Below are positions 15,700 through 23,008 of a stretch of 23,674 bases of DNA, piece after piece. Where the stretch lies: assembly GCA_964407825.1 (NCBI GenBank), contig CAYOXD010000036.1, forward strand, positions 1 to 23,674, in the 5' to 3' direction. Positions within the stretch are counted from its first letter, which is position 1, and every line of letters starts with the position of its first letter. This DNA comes from CAYOXD01 sp964407825 (GTDB lineage Bacteria; Desulfobacterota; Desulfobacteria; Desulfobacterales; JAFDDL01). The position numbers and the translations under genes are program-made. The notes under the pieces were generated by a model, which was not told where the DNA came from, searched no databases, and was given only the letters and a program-made list of their open reading frames with translations.

Positions 15700-16541
15700 C
15701 CGATCCAGCCCACGAGCATGCTACAGGCGACAATTTCCAGGAGCGTGATCAAGGGAAAAAACCGAAGATGGAAAAAAATCCCCGAGAGGCCCTGGTGAAT
15801 GTTTCCGACCGCCATGGAAAAGAGGATGGCCAGGAGGCACAGGCCCGCGGCGGCGCCCACCAGTCCCTGGATCATGGCCTCGATGAAAAAGGGCGTTTTG
15901 ATGAACCGGTCGGTTGCGCCCACCAGACGCATGATCTCTATTTCCTCGCCCCTGGAATAGAGCAGCAGCCGAATTGTATTGGCCACAATGAACACGGTCG
16001 CCAGGAGAAAGAGCAGCCCCAGAGCGATGCCGGCCAGGCGAAACAATTGTAAAAAATAAAGGGCTTTGCCAAGCCATTGCTGACCGTATTCCACCGAATC
16101 GACGTTCGGTAGCGCCTGGATTTTGGCCGCAAGGCGCGCCATATCCTGGTCGCTTTGGGTAACCGCCACGAGGCGGATCTCAAACGCCTCCGGAAGGGGA
16201 TTTTCCTTAAGCCCCGCTATCAGGGAGGCCTGGTGCTTCAGCTCCTGTTTCAGCTCCTCCAGCGCCTCCTGTTTGGAGATGAAGCGTACCTGGGAGACCC
16301 CATAGAGGCCAAGCAGCCGCTGTTCCGTATTCTTTCGATCGGCCGCACCGGTCTCGGGCTTGAGATAAACCATCATCCGGACGCCCTTTTCCCAGGAATG
16401 GACAACGTCCTGGGCGTTGATCAAAAATAGACCGAAGGCACTGACGATCAGCACCGCCAGGGCGATGGTGACCATGGTGAGGGCATTTAACAGCCGGTTT
16501 CTTGAGAGGTCCTGCAGGGCGCGTTTGATTAGCAGCATCAT
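15663..16541 (-). CDS. ftsX: Cell division protein FtsX (permease-like subunit)
   Basis: A 292-residue inner-membrane protein with the FtsX layout. It has a cytoplasmic N-terminus, a first membrane helix (about 18-43), a large periplasmic domain (about 44-165) and three C-terminal helices. Conserved RGEEIEIMRLVGAT (about 196-209) is the cytoplasmic loop facing FtsE. FtsX does not transport. It relays FtsE ATPase cycles to EnvC in the periplasm, opening the amidase activator at the septum. It starts 20 bases after ftsE and overlaps the envC start, placing the signal chain FtsE-FtsX-EnvC in one operon. Confidence 0.95.
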   Translation of the reverse strand: MMLLIKRALQDLSRNRLLNALTMVTIALAVLIVSAFGLFLINAQDVVHSWEKGVRMMVYLKPETGAADRKNTEQRLLGLYGVSQVRFISKQEALEELKQELKHQASLIAGLKENPLPEAFEIRLVAVTQSDQDMARLAAKIQALPNVDSVEYGQQWLGKALYFLQLFRLAGIALGLLFLLATVFIVANTIRLLLYSRGEEIEIMRLVGATDRFIKTPFFIEAMIQGLVGAAAGLCLLAILFSMAVGNIHQGLSGIFFHLRFFPLITLLEIVACSMLVGWIGCYLSIRQFLKS

Positions 16542-16561
16542 GGGTAACCGTCCGTTTCCGC

Positions 16562-17239
16562 CTATTGCTGGAGGCGGACGCCTGCTTTGAGTTGAACGAT
16601 GCGCTGTCCTGGCATGTTCAGCAGCGTCGGGTCGTGGGTGGCCACCATCACGGTGCCGCCCCGGAGATGGAATTTTTTCAGGAGATTAAAGATGATTTCC
16701 GCGGAGGCCGCATCCAGGTTGCCCGTGGGCTCGTCTGCCAGGAGGATTTTCGGGTTGCCCACAACGGCCCTGGCCACGGCCACCCGCTGCTGCTCCCCGC
16801 CCGAGAGGCTGGGAGGGAAACTGCCACGCCGATCCTCCATGCCCACCGAGCGAAGCGCATAGTTGACCCTTTTGGTAATGGTCCTGCGTTCGGTACCCAA
16901 AGCCTCCAGCACGAGAGCGACGTTTTCGAACACGGTCCTGGTGGCGATGAGCTTATAATCCTGAAAAATAATGCCGAACTTGCGACGCAGGTGGGCAATT
17001 CGCCCTCTGGAGATCCGGGCCAGGTTCATCCCGTCCACCAGCACCTGGCCTTCGGACACCGGTTCTCCCAGATAAAGGAGCTTGAGCAGTGTTGTTTTAC
17101 CCGCGCCGCTGGGGCCGTTGACGAAGATGAAATCGTTTTTGTAGATATCCAGGTTGATATCCACCAGGGCTTTTTTTGCCCCGTAAGTCTTATGCACGTG
17201 AAACATCTGGATGATCAGATCTTGTTGCTTGCCCGTCAT
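16562..17239 (-). CDS. ftsE: Cell division ATP-binding protein FtsE
   Basis: A 225-residue ABC ATPase that partners with FtsX. Walker A GPSGAGKTT (42-50), the Q-loop glutamine in IIFQDYKL (Q93), signature LSGGEQQRV (145-153) and Walker B ILLADEPTGNLD (165-176) are all intact. The IFQDYKL and ADEPTGNLD wording is typical of FtsE. A TGTCAA at 17294-17299 reads TTGACA on the gene's strand and could be a -35, but I see no good -10, so the promoter is unclear. It is the first gene of the envelope operon and diverges from pyrE. Confidence 0.96.
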   Translation of the reverse strand: MTGKQQDLIIQMFHVHKTYGAKKALVDINLDIYKNDFIFVNGPSGAGKTTLLKLLYLGEPVSEGQVLVDGMNLARISRGRIAHLRRKFGIIFQDYKLIATRTVFENVALVLEALGTERRTITKRVNYALRSVGMEDRRGSFPPSLSGGEQQRVAVARAVVGNPKILLADEPTGNLDAASAEIIFNLLKKFHLRGGTVMVATHDPTLLNMPGQRIVQLKAGVRLQQ

Positions 17240-17341
17240 GGTTCGCCCGTCCCATTGCGGTGGCCGGCTTGCGGCGTTTCCGTTGCGATGGATGTCAAGC
17301 TGTTGTAACGGTTTGGGGTCGTTTTGGCAAGAAGGGTTTTA

Positions 17342-17370
17342 TTGACCTTCCCGGGCTTTGTTGATACACA
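17342..17370 (+). promoter_or_regulatory. Candidate extended -10 promoter for pyrE
   Basis: TTGACC (17342-17347) is followed after 17 bases by TACACA (17365-17370), and a TG (17362-17363) sits one base before it as in extended -10 promoters. Transcription would start near 17377, giving a leader of about 127 bases before the pyrE ATG. Confidence 0.45.
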
Positions 17371-17378
17371 TCCCCTCT

Positions 17379-17470
17379 GAGCACAGGGAGTGCCCTTATC
17401 GGTTTTCCCTGCTCCGAGCCTCCACTGAAACCCAAAGAGTGGCTTCTTCCATTTCGGTGGAGGCTTTTTA
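17379..17470 (+). terminator. Terminator-like hairpin pair in the pyrE leader, possible attenuator
   Basis: The first hairpin pairs GAGCA..GGGA (17379-17389) with TCCCTGCTC (17406-17414), with a two-base bulge. The second, stronger hairpin pairs 17418-17430 (GCCTCCACTGAAA) with 17452-17464 (TTTCGGTGGAGGC), 13 pairs with one G-U, then TTTTTATT. It lies only 34 bases before the pyrE ATG, so it would stop pyrE transcription unless relieved. In the loop, AGTGG (17438-17442) could instead pair with CCACT (17422-17426). It is either an attenuator or the end of a short RNA of about 90 bases. Confidence 0.6.
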
Positions 17471-17503
17471 TTGACGCCGCCGCGAGAAGGGAGACACAAC
17501 CGC

Positions 17504-18091
17504 ATGCCTACTGAAGGGGAAACGGCCGAAATGAAACGGGAGCTGATTGCGTTGCTTTGCAGAAAATCGTTCAAATACAGCGAGGAGCCGACATTCAAGC
17601 TGGTTTCCGGCGCCATGAGCCGGTTTTATGTAAACTGCAAGCCAACGGCCATGGATCCACGGGGGATGTATCTGATCGGCAACCTCGTGTTTGACGCCAT
17701 CCGGGATCTGTCTGTGGCGGGAGTCGGGGGGCTCACCTTCGGGGCTGATCCCGTGGCCATGTCCACGGCCTTCGTATCGGGTCTCAAAGGCAAACCGGTA
17801 AAGGCCTTTTCAATCCGAAAGGCCATCAAAGACCATGGCATTGCCCGATGGATCGAGGGGGATCTTACGGCCGGTGAGGCCGTGGTGGTGATCGATGATG
17901 TCGCCACCACCGGCGGGTCCACCATTCAGGCCGTCGAGAGGGCCCGTTCAGAGGGGCTTGAGGTGCTACGCGTGGTGGTGCTTGTGGACCGCCAGGAGGG
18001 CGGACTGGCCAACATCCGTGACCATGTGCCGGATGTCAGGGCCGTTGTCACCCGGGATGAGCTCATCGCGCAATGGAAGCGCCTGCCTTGA
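17504..18091 (+). CDS. pyrE: Orotate phosphoribosyltransferase
   Basis: A 195-residue enzyme that joins orotate to PRPP, giving orotidine monophosphate in de novo pyrimidine synthesis. The PRPP-binding motif VVVIDDVATTGGST (127-140) and the flexible catalytic loop RKAIKDHGIARWIEG (105-119) are clear. The frame opens at a TTG at 17471, inside the terminator-like T stretch. I chose the ATG at 17504, with AAGGGAG upstream; an ATG at 17531 is also possible. The gene stands alone between the divergent ftsE and the convergent queD. The hairpins just upstream suggest control at the RNA level, plausibly by pyrimidine supply. Confidence 0.92.
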   Translation: MPTEGETAEMKRELIALLCRKSFKYSEEPTFKLVSGAMSRFYVNCKPTAMDPRGMYLIGNLVFDAIRDLSVAGVGGLTFGADPVAMSTAFVSGLKGKPVKAFSIRKAIKDHGIARWIEGDLTAGEAVVVIDDVATTGGSTIQAVERARSEGLEVLRVVVLVDRQEGGLANIRDHVPDVRAVVTRDELIAQWKRLP

Positions 18092-18126
18092 TCATCGTTT
18101 TCAATACGGCTGTTGGTGCCTCATCA

Positions 18127-18213
18127 TCGTTGTCGTAATCGAAGGGCAAATCAAATTCATACGGTATGGCGAAGAATCTCTGATGGGAGCTGCGACTACG
18201 ATTACGACAACGA
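18127..18213. repeat. Long inverted repeat between pyrE and queD
   Basis: TCGTTGTCGTAATCG (18127-18141) is the exact reverse complement of CGATTACGACAACGA (18199-18213), a 15-bp perfect inverted repeat around 57 bases. Just to its right is a purine-rich run of GGGCAA units (18214-18235). The element lies between the 3' ends of two convergent genes. It has no long T tract, so it is not a standard terminator. It resembles the palindromic intergenic repeats (REP-like) of many bacteria; whether it is repeated elsewhere in the genome cannot be seen here. Confidence 0.65.
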
Positions 18214-18249
18214 AAAGGGCAAGGGCAAGGGCAGAGGCGAAAGCATGGA

Positions 18250-18621
18250 TCAACCGGGAATGTAGGTAGCCGCCGCCGTGTCGGACTCCCACGCCGTTAC
18301 CCGGGAGACACGGATACCGGGTGACTCGATTTTTTTCTGGAGCCTTTGGGCGATGATGCGGGCGATATTCTCGGAGGATGGGTTTTTGTCCTTGAATGCG
18401 CCCAAATCGTTTAGAAACTTATGGTCCAGGTCGTCCATGATCTCCTGCACATTGTCCTTGATGATGCAAAAATCCATCAGGACACCGGCATCGTTCAGGG
18501 CTTGGCCGGAGAGATATACCTCCACCTTCCAGTTGTGGCCATGAAGGGCCTCACACTTTTTCGCCACCATCCGCAACTGATGGGCCGCCGCAAAATGGGT
18601 CACCACTTTCAGCTCGTACAT
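18250..18621 (-). CDS. queD: 6-carboxy-5,6,7,8-tetrahydropterin synthase (QueD family)
   Basis: A 123-residue member of the PTPS/QueD family. The zinc histidines are visible: H14 in FAAAHQL, and H27 and H29 in ALHGHNW. The catalytic cysteine C23 lies in KKCEALHGHN, the QueD pattern, and the D66-H67 pair in DDLDHKF is conserved. QueD converts 7,8-dihydroneopterin triphosphate to carboxytetrahydropterin, the second step to queuosine and other 7-deazapurines. The other queuosine genes (queC, queE) are not in the window. It starts 14 bases after the dnaJ stop on the same strand, so the two are probably co-transcribed. Confidence 0.93.
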   Translation of the reverse strand: MYELKVVTHFAAAHQLRMVAKKCEALHGHNWKVEVYLSGQALNDAGVLMDFCIIKDNVQEIMDDLDHKFLNDLGAFKDKNPSSENIARIIAQRLQKKIESPGIRVSRVTAWESDTAAATYIPG

Positions 18622-18635
18622 AATCGCAATCTTCC

Positions 18636-19751
18636 CTAAAGGGCGGCTCTCGACGCATTGCCCTTGAGCATGGTTTTAAGCTTGTTGGTGAATTTGTTCT
18701 CTTCCAGGGAGGCAAACTGCCTGAGCAGTTCCTCCTGCTTTTTCGACAGATGGGTGGGGGTTTTGATCTCGACTTGAATCAACTGGTCTCCGCGGCCCCT
18801 GTGACGAAGGGAGGGGATGCCCCGTCCCATGAGGCGGAATATTTCCCCGGGCTGGGTACCCTTGGGAATTTCGAAGTCGATTTCCCCTTCCAGGGTGGGG
18901 ACCTTGATGTGAGCGCCGAGGGTTGCCTGGATAAAGGAGATTGGAACCGAGCAGAGAACATCCGTATTGTTTCGTTTGAAAAACTCATGGGGCTCAACGT
19001 GAATGAAGACGTACAGATCCCCAGGCGGGCCGTTGAAGCTGCCGCCTTCCCCCTCGCCGGTGAGTCGGAGCCTGGAGCCGTTGTCCACCCCACCGGGGAT
19101 TTTGACCTGTACCTTTTTCCTGGCTATCACCTGGCCCTGGCCCCTGCACTGATGGCAGGGATGCTTGATGGATTGCCCCGCCCCATGGCAGACGGGGCAG
19201 GAGGTTCTCACCGTAAAGAAGCCCTGGCTTCGGGATACCTGCCCGGAGCCGCCGCAGGTAAGGCAGGTTTCAGGCTGTGTGCCGGGCTCGCATCCGTTTC
19301 CCTGACAGGTGGGGCACGTTTGGCGCTTCTCTACATCGATTTCCGTTTCCGTGCCAAAGGCGGCCTTCATGAAATCCAGGGTGAGGTCATAGCGAAGGTC
19401 CGCCCCCCGCCTCGCCCGGCTTTGGGATCGCCGGCCGGATCCAAAGCCGAAAAAATCTTCAAAAATGTCACCGAAGCTCGAAAAGATATCTTCGAATCCA
19501 CCGAAACCCGAAAAGCCGGAACCCTCCAGACCCTGATGACCATACTGGTCATAGATGCGTCGCTTTTGGTTATCCCGAAGCACATCGTACGCCTCGGCCG
19601 CCTCTTTGAATTTTTCTTCGGCCGATTTGTCCCCGGGGTTTCTGTCCGGGTGAAACTCCATGGCCTTTTTCCGATAGGCGGCCTTGATGGCGCTGTCGGC
19701 AGCGTTTCGGTCCAACCCAAGAATTTCGTAATAATCCCTCTTGCTAGTCAT
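18636..19751 (-). CDS. dnaJ: Chaperone protein DnaJ
   Basis: A 371-residue type I Hsp40 co-chaperone that delivers substrates to DnaK and stimulates its ATPase. The J domain (about 5-70) has HPD at 34-36. A Gly/Phe-rich region (about 71-105) follows. Four zinc-binding CxxCxGxG repeats start at C146, C163, C185 and C199 (CPTCQGNG, CLTCGGSG, CPVCHGAG, CHQCRGQG). The two beta C-terminal domains complete it. dnaK and grpE are not adjacent. A sigma70-like promoter and a hairpin lie in the upstream gap, and queD follows closely. I see no CIRCE element. Confidence 0.96.
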   Translation of the reverse strand: MTSKRDYYEILGLDRNAADSAIKAAYRKKAMEFHPDRNPGDKSAEEKFKEAAEAYDVLRDNQKRRIYDQYGHQGLEGSGFSGFGGFEDIFSSFGDIFEDFFGFGSGRRSQSRARRGADLRYDLTLDFMKAAFGTETEIDVEKRQTCPTCQGNGCEPGTQPETCLTCGGSGQVSRSQGFFTVRTSCPVCHGAGQSIKHPCHQCRGQGQVIARKKVQVKIPGGVDNGSRLRLTGEGEGGSFNGPPGDLYVFIHVEPHEFFKRNNTDVLCSVPISFIQATLGAHIKVPTLEGEIDFEIPKGTQPGEIFRLMGRGIPSLRHRGRGDQLIQVEIKTPTHLSKKQEELLRQFASLEENKFTNKLKTMLKGNASRAAL

Positions 19752-19831
19752 TGAATACCTTGATCATATGCTTTCTCGCGGATCCAGTCTATGGCGCCGT
19801 TTCAACCGGCCAGGGCTGAGACAGGGCCTTC

Positions 19832-19874
19832 CCCACGCGCTATTTCCTTAACGGCAACGGAGCTAAGGCGTGGG
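19832..19874 (-). promoter_or_regulatory. Hairpin in the predicted dnaJ 5' leader
   Basis: CCCACGC (19832-19838) pairs perfectly with GCGTGGG (19868-19874), and CCTTA (19846-19850) with TAAGG (19864-19868) just inside. These share one base, so they are partly alternative. The element lies about 80 bases before the dnaJ start and inside the transcript predicted from the promoter at 19905-19932. A regulatory role is only a guess. Confidence 0.35.
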
Positions 19875-19904
19875 CCAATTATCTTCATTCCTCATTAACA
19901 AACT

Positions 19905-19932
19905 ATATTAATACTGGTATGGGAGTTGTCAA
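19905..19932 (-). promoter_or_regulatory. Candidate sigma70-type promoter for dnaJ-queD
   Basis: Read on the minus strand, a perfect TTGACA (19927-19932) is followed after 16 bases by TAATAT (19905-19910, 4/6). The transcript would start near 19898 and leave a leader of about 147 bases before dnaJ. The 224-base gap between dnaJ and nadB that holds it is clearly richer in A and T here than the genes. Confidence 0.5.
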
Positions 19933-19947
19933 CGCAGTCCGATGAGA

Positions 19948-19970
19948 GGACGGCTGCAGTTGCACCGTCC
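19948..19970 (-). terminator. Hairpin just after nadB, possible terminator
   Basis: GGACGG (19948-19953) pairs with CCGTCC (19965-19970), and TGCA (19955-19958) with TGCA (19961-19964), separated by one bulged base and a two-base loop. It begins six bases after the nadB stop on the gene's strand. No T run follows, so it may be a Rho-assisted or 3'-end-protecting hairpin rather than a standard terminator. Confidence 0.35.
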
Positions 19971-19975
19971 GTCCG

Positions 19976-21607
19976 TTAAAAGGCAAAGGGCCGCTTGAGG
20001 ACCGTGTCTTTCTGCCATCGCAGATCATCCCGCTCCGGGTAATCGATACTGTAATGCAACCCCCGGCTCTCCTCCCGATACCGGGCGCACTTGATGATCA
20101 ACTCCGCCACCGTGGCAATGTTTCTCAGTTCGATAAGCTCGGCATCAACCTTGAAGCCCCAGTAATAGGCTCGAATTTCCTTTTGTATGATTTCAATGCG
20201 GTGCATTGCCCGCTCGAGGCGCCGGTTGGACCTCACAATCCCCACGTAATTCCACATAAACCGCCTGATTTCATCCCAGTTGTGGGATACCATGATAAGC
20301 TCGTCGCTGTCCGTGGTGCCCACCGGATCCCATTCCGGCGCTGACGGCAGCGCCTTCGACCTGGCGCTGGCCAGTTCCTGTTCCGCCTGTTCGGCAGCCT
20401 CATGGGCATACACCAGCGCTTCGACCAGCGAGTTGCTGGCCAGGCGGTTGGCGCCGTGTAAACCGGTGCAGGCGTTCTCCCCCACCGCATAGAGCCCCTG
20501 AATATCTGTTTTTCCGGTCAGATCCGTCACCACCCCGCCGCACATGTAGTGGGCGGCGGGCACCACGGGGATCGGCTCCTGGCACATGTCCACGCCGAAT
20601 TTAAGGCAGTTTTCAAGCAGGTTGGGAAAGCGGCTGCGGATAAACTCGGGCTTCTTGTGGGAGATGTCGAGGAACACCGAGTCATCTCCGCTCTTCTTGA
20701 GTTCCGCGTCGATGGCCCGGGCGACCACATCCCGGCAGGCCAGATCCTTTTTCGGATCGTATTTCTCCATGAAGGCATGGCCGGCGGCGTCAATGAGAAC
20801 CCCCCCCTCTCCCCGGACAGCTTCGGAGATGAGGAAATTCTTGGCATCCGGATGGTACAGGCAGGTGGGGTGAAATTGCACGAATTCCAGGTTGGCCACC
20901 GTTGCCCCGGCCCGATATCCCATGGCGATCCCATCCCCTGTGGCCACGTCCGGGTTACTGGTGTACAGATAGACTTTTCCGGCCCCGCCGGCTGCCAGGA
21001 GCGTGATAGCGGCGTTGAAGGTGAGGACCTCCCTTGAATCCCGATTCAACACATAGGCACCGCAGCAGACATCCTCATGGGAGGTGGTGATGGAGCCCCT
21101 CCGGATGCGGGTGGAACAGGTGATCAAATCGATGGCGACGTGGTTTTCGAACAGGGTGATGTTGGGGTGTTTCCGAGCCTCGTCAATCAGGACCCGCTGA
21201 ATTTCCCTTCCGGTCATATCCTGCGCATGAACGATTCGATGCATGGAGTGGCCCCCCTCCATGCCGAGGTCCAGCGCATCGGGGCTGTTGGCGTCCTTGG
21301 CGCGGTTGAACCGAGCCCCCATGCCGATCAGTTCCCGGATCCGGTCCGGTCCGTGTGTCACCACCAGTTCGGCCGTTTGGGGATGGGTGAGACCATCACC
21401 GGCCGCAAGGGTGTCCTGAATATGAAGCTCAAAGGAGTCCAGGGCATCGAACACCGAGGCCACGCCTCCCTGGGCTTGGTTGGTATTGCTGTCCGTCATC
21501 CCTCTCTTGGTGACAACTGAAACGGTGCCGAGTTTGGCGACCTTCAAGGCGAAACTCAGGCCCGCTACACCGCTGCCGATAACAAGAAAATCGGTATTAT
21601 AAATCAT
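19976..21607 (-). CDS. nadB: L-aspartate oxidase NadB
   Basis: A 543-residue FAD enzyme that oxidises L-aspartate to iminoaspartate, the first step of de novo NAD synthesis with NadA. The dinucleotide-binding IGSGVAGLSFA (10-20), SNTNQAQGGVAS (40-51), HPTCLYHP and the GLHGANRLASNSLVEALV segment are typical of NadB, not of succinate dehydrogenase. The C-terminal helical domain is complete. The frame continues to a GTG at 21628. I chose the ATG at 21607 (MIYNTDFLVIGSG) because it matches family starts, although it lacks a well-spaced ribosome binding site. A tiny upstream ORF ends over this ATG. nadA and nadC are not nearby. Confidence 0.93.
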   Translation of the reverse strand: MIYNTDFLVIGSGVAGLSFALKVAKLGTVSVVTKRGMTDSNTNQAQGGVASVFDALDSFELHIQDTLAAGDGLTHPQTAELVVTHGPDRIRELIGMGARFNRAKDANSPDALDLGMEGGHSMHRIVHAQDMTGREIQRVLIDEARKHPNITLFENHVAIDLITCSTRIRRGSITTSHEDVCCGAYVLNRDSREVLTFNAAITLLAAGGAGKVYLYTSNPDVATGDGIAMGYRAGATVANLEFVQFHPTCLYHPDAKNFLISEAVRGEGGVLIDAAGHAFMEKYDPKKDLACRDVVARAIDAELKKSGDDSVFLDISHKKPEFIRSRFPNLLENCLKFGVDMCQEPIPVVPAAHYMCGGVVTDLTGKTDIQGLYAVGENACTGLHGANRLASNSLVEALVYAHEAAEQAEQELASARSKALPSAPEWDPVGTTDSDELIMVSHNWDEIRRFMWNYVGIVRSNRRLERAMHRIEIIQKEIRAYYWGFKVDAELIELRNIATVAELIIKCARYREESRGLHYSIDYPERDDLRWQKDTVLKRPFAF

Positions 21608-21660
21608 ACGCCCGTATTCTGACTCCACCTTCTCAAAATTTTGAATTGCCGTCTGCCCAT
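21604..21660 (-). CDS. Possible 18-codon leader ORF coupled to nadB
   Basis: Starting at the ATG at 21660 (minus strand), a short frame reads MGRRQFKILRRWSQNTGV and stops in TGA that overlaps the nadB ATG as ATGA. The peptide is basic, with five arginines and one lysine. Upstream is a G-rich stretch: GGGG lies one base before this ATG and GGAGG about 15 bases before it, so the ribosome binding site is not ideal. Terminal-overlap coupling would explain how nadB is translated without a good site of its own. It could also be chance. Confidence 0.3.
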   Translation of the reverse strand: MGRRQFKILRRWSQNTGV

Positions 21661-21726
21661 GCCCCTTTTCCCCCCCCTCCTTCAGGGCTGGCGTTTAGAT
21701 TCTTGCCGATTGGAGTATTGAAAGCC

Positions 21727-22386
21727 TCACCGCAGCGATGGTTTCCGTCGTTGCGGTTTGGTGCTGTACCCGAAGATATATCCCAGGAGCAGCATGCCCC
21801 CGCCTGCCAGGAACCACCAGATTCGCTTGTCATTGTAAAGCATGTTCAATTCGCTTTCAATCTTCTCGGCTTTCGCCTTGGTTTGATCGAGCGCTTCGGC
21901 GGTGGACTTATACTTGGTCTTCAAGGCGATAAAGTGAGTGGAATCCTTCCTCAGGGTGTCGTAGTCGCTTTTCAGCTTTTCCGCGGTGTTGCGGGTGGTT
22001 GCCAGTTCGGTCTCAAGGGCTCCCGCCTTTTCCTGAAGGCTCTTGTTGTCGTTGGCGAGACGGGTGTTTCGCGCCGCTATGCGTTGAAATTTCTGCTGGA
22101 GCTGAGCCAGCTTGAGCGCGGCTGGCAGATCCTTTTGGAGGTATCGGGTGAGCACCCAGCCCTGCTTGCCGCTGCTGGTTTGAATCTGGGTCCAATCATC
22201 GCTTGTCGTCAATGTTGCCAATTGGGTCCCGGTCCGGAGCAGGGCGATGATTTTGTATTGGGCCCCAGGACCGGATCTGAGAGTTATTTCGTTCATATCG
22301 GACACATAAACAGTATCTGCCAGCGCGGAAAAGGTAAACACAAGTAAAAATGCGGTGGCTCCCACAAGGTATTTGAACCGTTTCAT
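21727..22386 (-). CDS. SH3-domain, coiled-coil membrane protein (TIGR04211/YgiM-like)
   Basis: A 219-residue protein with a signal peptide (1-23, cleavage near SALA), a bacterial SH3-like domain (about 24-85, ITLRSGPGAQYKIIALL), a coiled coil (about 90-185) and a C-terminal membrane helix (about 189-207) with a basic tail. This is the layout of E. coli YgiM and of the TIGR04211 SH3 family. The family is periplasmic and membrane-anchored; its function is not established. The frame is open to 22455, but the ATG at 22386 has GGAGTG seven bases upstream and gives a proper signal peptide. nadB lies 119 bases downstream on the same strand. Confidence 0.85.
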   Translation of the reverse strand: MKRFKYLVGATAFLLVFTFSALADTVYVSDMNEITLRSGPGAQYKIIALLRTGTQLATLTTSDDWTQIQTSSGKQGWVLTRYLQKDLPAALKLAQLQQKFQRIAARNTRLANDNKSLQEKAGALETELATTRNTAEKLKSDYDTLRKDSTHFIALKTKYKSTAEALDQTKAKAEKIESELNMLYNDKRIWWFLAGGGMLLLGYIFGYSTKPQRRKPSLR

Positions 22387-22565
22387 TTGTAAACACTCCA
22401 TGAGCATGCCCCGATGGGTTGGTTTGCGTCTCTTGACTAATGGCTCGAATGGCATGATAATACCGCCTGTCGAGCGACGACTCCCTATTTGTGTTGAAAA
22501 TTACTGATCTGTCAACTATTTCTTGTCCTGATGTTTGGGATAAAATCTTGGTTCAAGGATTTTTC

Positions 22566-22988
22566 ATGATCGTTTTCGACCTGCAATGCCCCGAAGGGCA
22601 TACCTTCGAGGGCTGGTTTGATGACAGCCTGGATTTTGAAAAGCAACTGAAAAGCGACCTGCTGACTTGCCCGGTCTGTGAAAGCACCGGTATCTCCAAA
22701 TTACCCTCCGCCTTCGCCATCGGAACCGCTGCCTCCCCGCACCAAGCCTCCCAGGCGTTGCCCGCGGAGGCGCTGGCCGCCATCGGTAAAAAAATGTGCG
22801 AATTTGTGGAAAATAATTTTGACAACGTAGGCGCCGATTTTGCCACGGAAGCATTGAAGATGCGGTACGGCGTCAGCAAACAACGGAATATCCGTGGTTA
22901 CAGCACCGAAAAGGAAGAGAAAATGTTGAAGGACGAGGGGATTGACTTTTTGAAGATCCCCATCATCGAGCCCGATCCTTCCGAATAG
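22566..22988 (+). CDS. DUF1178 family protein
   Basis: A 140-residue protein opening MIVFDLQCPEGHTFEGWF, the signature of DUF1178, with a second cysteine pair in LTCPVCES (about 37-44). The CxxxH and CxxC set suggests a zinc-ribbon-like N-terminus. The C-terminal half (EALKMRYGVSKQRNIRGYST) is helical and conserved in the family. Its function is unknown. The frame is open from 22491, but AGGA lies six bases before the ATG at 22566 and the family start matches, so I used that. It is divergent from the SH3-protein gene and ends 20 bases from the cheW remnant. Confidence 0.88.
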   Translation: MIVFDLQCPEGHTFEGWFDDSLDFEKQLKSDLLTCPVCESTGISKLPSAFAIGTAASPHQASQALPAEALAAIGKKMCEFVENNFDNVGADFATEALKMRYGVSKQRNIRGYSTEKEEKMLKDEGIDFLKIPIIEPDPSE

Positions 22989-23008
22989 ACCGGACCGGCT
23001 ACTGATAA

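Noticed and set aside
17377..17470. Possible 6S RNA or other known small RNA before pyrE
   Set aside because: The hairpin pair is too short and lacks the large central bubble of 6S RNA; an attenuator or a short leader RNA explains it better.
17236..17616. Minus-strand 126-codon frame across the ftsE-pyrE gap
   Set aside because: It runs through the pyrE terminator hairpin and promoter region, has no ribosome binding site and resembles nothing known to me.
18127..18213. Ordinary bidirectional terminator between pyrE and queD
   Set aside because: The arms are 57 bases apart and no T run follows on either strand.
18750..19754. Long plus-strand open frame (334 codons) opposite dnaJ
   Set aside because: Antisense of dnaJ, whose J domain and four zinc repeats are unmistakable.
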